DNA of 64,000 nucleotides from Strigamia acuminata (lineage: Eukaryota; Arthropoda; Chilopoda; Geophilomorpha; Linotaeniidae), in assembly GCA_949358305.1 (NCBI GenBank), contig OX442315.1:2480001-2544000 (forward strand), given 5' to 3'. The notes under the pieces are model-generated. The model saw nothing but the letters and a program-made list of their open reading frames with translations. It was not told the DNA's origin and searched no databases. Position 1 is the first letter of the stretch. Every line of letters begins with the position of its first letter. The position numbers and the translations under genes are program-made. Positions 1-7,345 of the stretch are shown here, piece by piece.

Positions 1-1681
1 GGGGAAGGTCCTGAAACTCCTCCCGTCGGTGGTCGCTATTTTCCGATCGACGTCGTTTCTCTCTATCGCGCGGAGAGTTGGATCTCTTCCGGCGATTACT
101 TGATTTATCATTTCGTCTGTCGTCGTTGGACGAGGGGTCGGAGCTGGGGTCGGGAGACGGTGAGCGGCGTGGCGGGTTGCGCCGTGAAGAGTTTGACTCT
201 TTCCGGCCCCTACGACGGTCGTCACGTTCCCTTTCCCTGCGTTCATCGCGTTCTCTTTCCCTTCGTCTCTCTCCGGAACCTCTCTCCGAATCGTGATGAC
301 TGGGTGCATTCGACTCCAGTCCATCCGATGACGAATCACTGTTTCCGTAGTGATACTGTTGCTGTCCTCTTTCGCGTTGACGTTCCTCTCGTGACGAGGT
401 GCGGTCTTCGGAATGTTTTCTCAAAGGTCCGTCGTCTTTGAGGATGGGCACCGGCTGTGGCCAGTCGCTACCCCGCGGGTCGTCGCGTTGTCGGCTCGTG
501 TGAGTCTGTTCTTCGTTACGACGCGCGTTGTTCGCATTTATTAATCGGTCGATAGCGTTGTTAGTATTATCGTCTAACGCCATCATGCGAGGTCGAACGC
601 GTTGTTCGGTCGAGACTTCCCGTTTGCGTGGAGTGACTGGCACTTCCTTCTTTCGCTCGGGTTTGGGGCTGACCCTGGGCGTACGCTTTGGGTCGCCTTC
701 TACGCTCTCGTCGGACAACTCGGACGAGCTAACTTCTGGCTTGCGAACGGATTTTGGTTTGTCTCGTTGCAGCCTAGTCATGAAAGCTTGTTCAGCTTCT
801 TGTTGAGAACGGAATGCATAACGATGTGCATGTAAGGCTCGATCAACTATTTCCACCTCTTCTGGAGTGGTCGGAACGCGCTGGGATTTGCCGTACTCGA
901 GAGCTCGCGCTTCTCTTTCCGCCAGCTTCCGCTTTCTCTCGCGGATGGCTTGTCGGGCCTCATTCTCGGCATCCGCTTCGAATTGAGCGGAATCTACCAT
1001 TTGTTGAGCGTATGCGCCTTCAACAACGGTGATTTCTGGGGATAACCTGTGCGCTCTTAAAGCTGCACGTACGATTTGTAATGTTTCGTACACAGTTATT
1101 TTCCCCGTTGGCAGAGTGTATCGTACACCTTCTGCCTGTGCCAACTGCATCGTGTCAACCAATGTGGCCGAGACGCTGTAAGGCTGGCTCGGAACACGCT
1201 CAGTATTTGACGCATTGGACTTGTGTCCTTCAGACCTCACCGAAGCTGGGCGGCTTTGCGTAATTGGCGTGTTTAGTGCCGAATTAGCTGTCGTATTTGA
1301 GGCCGTCTTTTGTATCGGAGACGCCGCTTTCGGACTGCCCACCTCGGTGTCGTGCGTTAGACGAGGCGATTGGTTACGGGATAAAACCTCGTTTCCGCTC
1401 GTCTCGCCGTCACGGTTAGAACGCGGCAGTTTGGAGTGAGATTGCTCTTCACCCCGCTCTGTCTCGTCCAATCGCTGCCTCGTCTCGGCGTGAGACGGGT
1501 GCGATGCCTCTGATGCGCTTCTGCGATCGGGTTTAGGCTTGCGCCGTTTTTGCCTCGCTTCGTGCGCTGAGGCTTTGGGTAAGGGACCTCCAGATCGCAA
1601 GTGATAGTCGGCGCCTTTACGACTGCCGGCTCTCTTGTTTGCGTCGGAGTCGGAATCCGTTACTCGGATATTGTCTGCCAT
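1..1681 (-). CDS. Gag N-terminal part, element E (cut by window edge)
   Basis: The open frame starts at the ATG complementary to 1679-1681 and runs off the left edge, giving the first ~560 residues of Gag. It corresponds to codons 1-560 of the element B gag (start MADNIRVTDSDSDANKR). The visible part is the long basic, Ser/Arg/Glu-rich N-terminal extension ahead of the retrotransposon gag core; the core and zinc knuckle fall outside the window. Gag would form the virus-like particle in the cytoplasm. Two substitutions against B (near 667 and 1371) leave the frame open. The start is chosen by identity with B and by its position just after the primer-binding site. Confidence 0.85.
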   Translation of the reverse strand, partial: MADNIRVTDSDSDANKRAGSRKGADYHLRSGGPLPKASAHEARQKRRKPKPDRRSASEASHPSHAETRQRLDETERGEEQSHSKLPRSNRDGETSGNEVLSRNQSPRLTHDTEVGSPKAASPIQKTASNTTANSALNTPITQSRPASVRSEGHKSNASNTERVPSQPYSVSATLVDTMQLAQAEGVRYTLPTGKITVYETLQIVRAALRAHRLSPEITVVEGAYAQQMVDSAQFEADAENEARQAIRERKRKLAEREARALEYGKSQRVPTTPEEVEIVDRALHAHRYAFRSQQEAEQAFMTRLQRDKPKSVRKPEVSSSELSDESVEGDPKRTPRVSPKPERKKEVPVTPRKREVSTEQRVRPRMMALDDNTNNAIDRLINANNARRNEEQTHTSRQRDDPRGSDWPQPVPILKDDGPLRKHSEDRTSSREERQRERGQQQYHYGNSDSSSDGLESNAPSHHDSERGSGERRRERERDERRERERDDRRRGRKESNSSRRNPPRRSPSPDPSSDPSSNDDRRNDKSSNRRKRSNSPRDREKRRRSENSDHRREEFQDLP

Positions 1682-1729
1682 TTTTGGGTATGAAAATGAT
1701 CTCAAGTTCTATTCGAGTCGTTTAAATCG

Positions 1730-1747
1730 ATCCCGGACAGGCCCCCA
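1730..1747 (-). other. Primer-binding site of element E
   Basis: On the minus strand, two bases after the LTR end, lies TGGGGGCCTGTCCGGGAT. It resembles the site complementary to the tRNA-Pro 3' end, with two mismatches, and is the same in elements A and B. Role: start of minus-strand DNA synthesis. Confidence 0.75.
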
Positions 1748-1749
1748 CG

Positions 1750-2747
1750 TGTTGCGCTCAACTCGGTCTGTCGCTGATACGTGGTATGAGTCACTCTCTA
1801 ATCTCGCAATACTGCTTTACTCAAGCAGTTACCCAAATAATGTGAAACGGCAAACAATGTAAAATGGTAAATATAATAAATGTATTTATTATACGGGAAT
1901 GTACAGGTAAAAGGGATAAAAATATGTAAAGGGATAAGGGTAAAAGGTAAGGTGTGTGAAGTTGGCGGGAAACTGGTCGAGGTCGTCCTTTGTTGGTGCT
2001 CTGGATCCAAGATGGCGTCCGCGTGGCAACGTGGTGTCGTCTTGGGCCGGCGTGGCAATGAATGGCGTCCTCGTCTCACGTTTCTCGTTCGGTCCTTCGG
2101 GCTCACGCTGGTCGGGCGCGAGTGAATGCCTAAAAGGTCTTACTTCTGGTCTGTTGTCTAGGTTTAGGGTTTTGTTTAGGTGTCCGGCGATCACACAGCG
2201 GCGGACGCTTGGTGGTTCCCGGCGATACACACAGCGGCGGGAACGCTCGTCGTGGTTACTGCAATTTAGGCTTGTGCGACCGTTTGTCTGCACAACTCGC
2301 TAAATTGGAGTAGGTTTACTATTTCTAGCTGGCTTGCTAAAATAGTGTGGTAATCTTGTTTCGCAGGTTACTCTGCGGAGGTTAACACAAATCAATCGTA
2401 CTCACGTTGAAAGTCCCTTGTCCTAGGTCACTCCTGAAGTCTTTGTACTTAGGCTTGATCGTTTTAGGACGTTTGGCTTTTACGTGTATCTTGGTTGATT
2501 TTTGTGTTGGTTCTGCCCGCTCAGTGCAAGGCAAATTCCTTTGCACAAAGCGGGGGGGTGACAGGTGACTAAAGCCACCCAATGGTGGAGAAGACGAATC
2601 TCCCCCACTCCCCCAGGGCAGACGCCCGTCCATTGACTGGGAGTCAATGCTCTGAGGGAAGGGAGGCGCGCGCGCGACTCCCCCTTTTTACCCGTATGTA
2701 GGCCACGAGAGAAACTCTTCGTGCCCCACCCCAGTCGGGTCACCACA
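1750..2747 (-). repeat. 5' LTR of element E
   Basis: A 998-bp LTR with TG...CA ends, read on the minus strand. Against the 3' LTR of B (33268-34264) I see only about three differences: one in the terminal GCGCRACA, one near 1813, and one base in a G run near 2552. It shares with that LTR many variants that the 5' LTR of B lacks. The flank at 2748 reads ATAT. An AATAAA on the element strand lies within the AT-rich stretch near 1875-1890. Confidence 0.92.
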
Positions 2748-3309
2748 ATATGTCTGCAAGCATATTCTGGGAGTTGCCATTTAGGAAGGCTTGCTTGATG
2801 TGCCACCCGAGGCCAAAAATGATCCAATTGGGCATAAACGCAAACGGCGTCGGCCAGCTAAGGCCACGCCGGCGTTAGAAACGTAAAACCCGAAATGTTT
2901 TACATTTAGTGGCAAAAAAACAAAAATAGTGTGAAAATAAATAGCGTGGAAGTAATTAGTTTATGAGGGTGGTTTACTGTATAAATAAAAATTTAATAAT
3001 TCAGTAAAACTAAAATTATATTTTTTTTACAATCGTTGTATTTACTATACATTAAGAAAAAAATTAGAAATATCCAAACAAATTTGAAATTTGCAACTAT
3101 TCTTTTCCAAAAGTCGGATATTAATAATTTCACAATTTATTTTGAATGAATGAAAATTCTATATTTTTCCGAGATCTTTGATGATCGATTACACGCATAT
3201 CAAAATGTTCAAGGTCCATTGGTCCCATTTGTTTAAATTAGCAATAGAGATTCCAGAGACGAGACACTCAACATTTAAGTTAAAAAGAAAAGTCTACAAA
3301 GAAATTGTA
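2748..3309. other. Spacer upstream of Ig gene 1
   Basis: AT-rich sequence between the E LTR and the gene 1 start codon. No gene recognised. The last ~75 bases hold a stretch (CCAGAGACGAGACAC, about 3251-3265) also found just upstream of genes 2 and 3, so this part is probably promoter or 5' UTR. Confidence 0.5.
3251..3265 (+). promoter_or_regulatory. Conserved upstream motif of the Ig family
   Basis: CCAGAGACGAGACAC lies 45 bp before the gene 1 start. ACAGAGACGAGACACA occurs ahead of gene 2 (about 18724-18739) and, on the minus strand, ahead of gene 3 (about 52765-52780). The surrounding sequence is diverged, so this is either 5' UTR or a promoter element shared by the paralogues. Confidence 0.45.
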
Positions 3310-6300
3310 ATGTTTCTGAAAGTGAATATCCTGAACATTATGGCAGTGATTGCATTGGCTGCAGGTATGCCAACAAAATCGTGTCCAATTCCCACTACTT
3401 GTTTTAAATGTTAAAGGTCAAGTGCACTGAGTGGGTTTTATTTTTTTTCTGATAAAGCCTAATGAAAAATTATTTTTCATGTTAAAAAAAATAAAATTTG
3501 GGCCTTTATCATTGTTTAATACGTAACAATCGCAATATCGGGTGTTGACAAGGCAAAGAATCATGGGAGTATGACGTTGTCAGTTCTCTAGTTCAGTTGA
3601 CCTGGAACTAGTTCCGAGTCTAGGGTGGATTCATAATGGCTGACCTTGATTACGGGAGTTTAAAACTGTCTTTTGCGCATGCGCAGTCTGATGCGCATGC
3701 GCAACAACACCACCACCAACCACCACAGAACTGATGACGTCGGACATCTAGCCAACAACCATAATGCATCACATTGAAAAAGTCAACTTTTTCAATTGTT
3801 ATTAAACAGTGATAAAGGGTGCGGTGCGTTGCCAGCGACTAAGGCTGCCAGCGCGTATATTTTAAGCCTTTGTTGTATTTTTTTTCTTTTGCCAGCTTAT
3901 AGGCTTTTGAGCGTCCTTTTTAAATAAATAAATAAATTTATATTCAGTTTTGTGCCAGCCTTGTTATTGCCAGCGTCTATACTGCCAGCGTTTTATTTGC
4001 CAGCGTCACTCTGTGCCAGCGTGTTGACCGCCAGCGTGTTGACCGCCAGCGTAACGTACGCGTCGCGTGCACGTTAACGTAACACGTCGTGAAAACGTTA
4101 CACGTTGACGCCACATTTGGAGACGTCGGCGGACATCGAGATGGAGGCGGAAGTGGTCGAAAACATGATGGACGAGACCACTCCAATCTTAAATTTTCGA
4201 CTAAGGTTTTCAGCGCTTCCGCGTGGGATCGGAATAATGAGGTGGTTCCGGTTTCGTTGCCGGCCGAGCTCGGCAGATATTGTTCCAACATGGAGGTCTT
4301 CTACAAGAAGCAGCACCAGGAGCCAAGGAGGAAACTTATTTGGCAGCATCAGTTGTCGACTGGGACAATTTCGTTCGCCAATTCGGTGGGCAAGTTCGAT
4401 CTGGAGGTGACGAGTTTTCAACTGACGGTGCTATTCGCTTGGAACGAGCGTCCGCACGATCTGATTTCGTTCGGGAAACTTGGGTTGGCCACCGAGCTGT
4501 ACGAGGCGGTGTTGAGGAAAACGATGTGGTCGTTGGTTGCGGTGGGTGTTGTGGTTTGTCGTGTGAAAGTTAAGTTGGCGTCGGAGTTGGAAAAGGACAC
4601 ACGGTTTTGGATCAACGACGAGTTTGGTTTGGTTAGGAATGGAAAAGTTGAGAAACGAGGAAAGATCAATTTGATCGGACGATTGCAACTGTCAAGTTGT
4701 AGATCGAATTGAATTGAATTGAATTGAATTCCTTAATTTTTATTATTATTATTTTTTTTTTCACTTATTATTTTTTTATTATTTAATTTAATATACGCTA
4801 AAACCTATTGACGCTGGCAACAATAGATGCTGGCAACATCAGAAGCTGGCAAAACATTATTAAAAATAATAATAAATATAATAATAAACTAACGCTAAAA
4901 CACGCGAAGCTGGCGAATTTCGACGCTGGCAAAGCCCCGACCCTGATAAAGGCCCAAATTTTATTTTTTTTTAACATGAAAAATATTTTTATATTAGGCT
5001 CTATCAGAAAAAAAATAAAACCCACTCAGTGCACTTGACCTTTAATATCTAATATAACTGAATAATAATCTTTATTTCTCAAGGTGTTACTGCCGAAAAA
5101 CACACTGTGCAAGCTGAAAGAGGCGAATCAATATCATTCACGTGCAGCACAGAAAAAACAACTAAATGCGAATTGTATTTGGACACAAACGAGGGGAGAG
5201 TAGTCGTTGACAGAACGGGAACAACTGACGACCAACGCTTTGAAATTAGAGATTCCGAGTCTTGCGTCATCGAAATGAATAATCTCAAAATGTACGATTC
5301 GGGTGCATTTCATTGCATCACCGATAATCACTCGGAAGAGTTTAATCTTCACGTCAAACGTTAGTTCTGCACAACAAAACATACAATTCTAACCGCATTG
5401 GTAAATTTGTTTGAACTTTTAGAACCACCGTCCCAACTGTTTTATAACAACACATTGTGGAGAAATAATTCCGAACACGTGATTAATCCAAACGAGCAAG
5501 GGTACATCGTCTTTAAATGCCAGTCATTCTCGTATAAATTATTGTCTTTTGAGTGGTGGAAGGACGGCCAACTCGTAGAAGCAACTAACAGGGAGGACTA
5601 TTACAGTGACATAGTTAGGTCAGAGATTGAAGTGCATTTCGAAAATGGCGAAAAAGAGAAAGCAATTAAATGCAACATTGTTTCGGGAATGAAAACCGAA
5701 ATTCTAATTGGAACATTTGGCATACCCTGTGAGTAATATAACCAAAAAAAATTAATTGCTTAAATAGTTTTGTTTATCTCTATTATAACAGTTTATTTGT
5801 TGCAGATGCCACAAATGAGGTTTTACTTGAAGACACTTCAGTCATTAAAGGCCGAACCATTCTAGAAGGCGAAGCGAAGCAAATAACGTGTAAAGCCAAT
5901 GGCTTTCCGTTTCCCAAAGATATCTTGATAAAGATGAAGTCTAAAGATGTGCAATGGGAGGTGGTGTCTGTTGAATCATCAATCAATGTAACGGACTCAG
6001 GAACGTATTTATGCCAAGCACGAAACGAGAATGGAAATGGCACTCTAATGGACACTTACATTACATCCAACACACTGTCGTTTCGAAATTACGGTTGAGT
6101 ACAATGCCGATACATTATTTAACTATTTGAAATAATTTTATTCAATTGATTATTCTATTATTTCAGACCGAGAACTTGCAGTCCAGAATCAAATGCTTTC
6201 TGACTTGAATGCCACTACGGCTGACTTGAAAGCCACTACGGCTGAATTGAAAGCCACTACGGCTGAATTGCAGAAAATCGTAAATCGGTGCAAGATTGAT

Positions 6301-6315
6301 TCTGGATTAAATTAG
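3310..6315 (+). CDS. Ig gene 1: secreted three-Ig, coiled-coil protein
   Basis: Five exons: 3310-3364, 5084-5359, 5423-5728, 5806-6093 and 6167-6315; all introns are phase 1 with GT/AG borders, giving 357 aa. Exon 1 codes a signal peptide (MFLKVNILNIMAVIALAAG). Exon 2 is a V-like Ig domain with Cys in SFTCS and DSGAFHC, an extra Cys pair (KCELY, ESCVI) and no usual Trp. Exon 3 is a second Ig-like domain (FKCQS, FEWWKDG, IKCNI). Exon 4 is an I-set-like domain (ITCKANGFP, DSGTYLC). Exon 5 codes three near-identical heptads (KATTAEL type) and ends VNRCKIDSGLN. AATAAA follows at 6336. No membrane segment, so probably secreted. The layout recalls the N-terminal half of molluscan FREPs, but no fibrinogen domain is seen; function unknown. 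Intron 1 holds a transposon. Confidence 0.85.
3415..3510 (+). repeat. Left terminal inverted repeat
   Basis: Pairs with 4945-5041 at high identity, including a T-rich run and the inner end GGGCCTTTATC. Confidence 0.88.
3674..3742. promoter_or_regulatory. NRF-1-like and CRE-like sites inside the element
   Basis: TGCGCATGCGCA, a perfect NRF-1-type palindrome, occurs twice (3674-3685 and 3692-3703); TGACGTCG at 3735-3742 resembles a CRE. Such sites are typical of animal housekeeping promoters, so this part may be captured promoter DNA. Activity is inferred only. Confidence 0.45.
3831..4051 (+). repeat. Subterminal GCCAGC repeats, left side
   Basis: Ten copies of GCCAGC, most followed by G, lie between about 3831 and 4051 at uneven spacing. 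The opposite orientation, GCTGGC, recurs five times between about 4812 and 4930. Inverted arrays of this kind near transposon ends are candidate transposase-binding sites. Confidence 0.7.
4089..4712 (+). pseudogene. CUL5: Captured Cullin-5 fragment
   Basis: A 207-codon frame with clear similarity to the C-terminal half of Cullin-5, the scaffold of a ubiquitin ligase. From about residue 36 it follows the cullin order: FSASAWDRN, VSLPAEL, EVFYKKQHQ, LIWQHQLSTGTISFANSVGK, FDLEVTSFQLTVLFAWNERP, ISFGKLGLATEL, LRKTMWSLVAV, then RFWINDEFGLVRNGKVEKRG and KINLIGRLQLS. The first ~35 residues look unrelated, a short stretch is missing after the WSL motif, and the end with the neddylation region is absent. 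No intron interrupts 600 bp. It sits between the inverted repeats of a TTAA-flanked element, hence captured. Whether it is expressed is unknown; it lies in the sense direction within intron 1 of gene 1. Confidence 0.85.
4812..4930 (-). repeat. Subterminal GCTGGC repeats, right side
   Basis: Five GCTGGC copies, the reverse complement of the left-side GCCAGC array, within about 120 bp before the right inverted repeat. Confidence 0.65.
4945..5041 (-). repeat. Right terminal inverted repeat
   Basis: Reverse complement of 3415-3510 with a few mismatches; followed directly by the TTAA duplication. Confidence 0.88.
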
Positions 6316-6646
6316 AATGTCGCTGTACAAGCTATAATAAAAATCTATTCCTGCTCGATTTTTAGGATTGTTCTTTTAAGAGCCCGAAACCAACAATTCA
6401 CCTTCTAGCACGCGATGCAAGATGACCCGTATATGAATCAAATGCCAAATTTTTAGTTATTAAAACTATGTCACCAACTTTCCCGATAGCTAACCAAAAT
6501 CCAACTATTTACATGAAAAAATAACGAATAGGTTTCCTATTGGCAGTACTGCATGTGATAAGTGGCAGTGGATCGCCTCATGGCCAGGGGAGGACCACAG
6601 GCATTTGGACACCATTCACGATGGAAATATCAACACTGAGAACACA
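6316..6646. other. 3' flank of gene 1, paralogous to the gene 3 flank
   Basis: Holds the AATAAA at 6336-6341. The sequence can be followed in the 3' flank of gene 3 (minus strand, 50335 down to about 50123, then 36699 down to about 36590), including the stretch CATGGCCAGGGGAGGACCA. It therefore gives the empty site for the MITE that was inserted beside gene 3. Element A interrupts it at 6646/6647. Confidence 0.7.
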
Positions 6647-7259
6647 TGTGGTGACCACTAGGTCACAAAAGTGTTTTAATTAATCATAACCTAATAAATA
6701 GTAATTTTAATATTGATAGTAAAATGATTGTCAGATTATTGCGGGAAAACTAGCTATACTAGTTTTACCGTTTCTGCGGGACTGACGCGACGACGTCATG
6801 AATTTGCATAATTCTCCGAATTTATGCAAATACGTCATTTCCGGTCCAGCCTGTATTTAAACCCGTGGCTGACCGGAAACCCCCACTTTATAGATACCAG
6901 AGCAACATTAGCATCACCACCTCACCGTCAGGCCGTTTTACCGGATTGATAGAGGATCGATGCCCGTTGCCAATTACATCTATAAATCAGAAGTCACAGA
7001 TATTATCGTAGCAATACTACGATTGTAATATCTCCCGAAGCGAAGCGTTTGCGAACACGTGTTTCGCCAGACGCCATTACCCTAGACAACAACAGAAGCC
7101 ACGTGTAAGACTGCCGTGCAGCAACAAATCGTATCCGCCGACAAGGATCCGAGACCACAGCATTGTTAAGTATATTTGTATTATATTACAAGTGTGAAAT
7201 AAAAGGTTATTATTGTAAGATATTGTGTAAGTTTATTTACCGGAACCAAGGTTACGACA
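6647..7259 (+). repeat. 5' LTR of element A
   Basis: 613 bp, TGTGGTGACC to GTTACGACA. Contains a TATA-like TATTTAAA near 6855 and AATAAA near 7198. One difference (ACT/ACG) from the 3' LTR. Confidence 0.95.
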
Positions 7260-7261
7260 CG

Positions 7262-7279
7262 TGGGGGCCTGTCCGGGAT
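7262..7279 (+). other. Primer-binding site of element A
   Basis: TGGGGGCCTGTCCGGGAT, two bases after the LTR; tRNA-Pro-like with two mismatches, the same as in B and E. Confidence 0.75.
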
Positions 7280-7345
7280 AGTTTTGAACATTCAAACTAT
7301 TTTAAATAAACATATCTTACGGTTTGAACTTTGCAAACCATCGAA

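Larger units (their letters stand above)
1..2747 (-). mobile_element. Ty3/Gypsy element E, 5' part only
   Basis: This is the 5' end of a Gypsy-type LTR retrotransposon read on the minus strand; the rest lies beyond the left edge. It has a complete 5' LTR (1750-2747), a primer-binding site and the first 560 codons of gag. It belongs to the same family as element B: the gag segment differs from B at only about two bases in 1.7 kb by my reading. Its LTR matches the 3' LTR of B almost perfectly but not B's 5' LTR, which suggests that E and B exchanged halves (see findings). Confidence 0.93.
3415..5041. mobile_element. TTAA-flanked DNA element carrying Cullin-5 sequence
   Basis: A 1,627-bp element in intron 1 of gene 1. 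It is bounded by TTAA at 3411-3414 and 5042-5045 and by inverted repeats of about 96 bp (3415-3510 and 4945-5041) that begin AGGTCAAGTGCACTGAGTGG. TTAA duplication is the hallmark of the piggyBac superfamily, though the ends lack the usual CCC start. No transposase is present, so it is non-autonomous. Inside the ends lie many GCCAGC motifs in inverted arrangement, and in the middle a piece of a Cullin-5 gene. Confidence 0.85.

Noticed and set aside
4098-4421. Open frames on the minus strand and in other plus frames across the Cullin-5 fragment
   Set aside because: They overlap the frame with clear cullin motifs and show no recognisable motif themselves.
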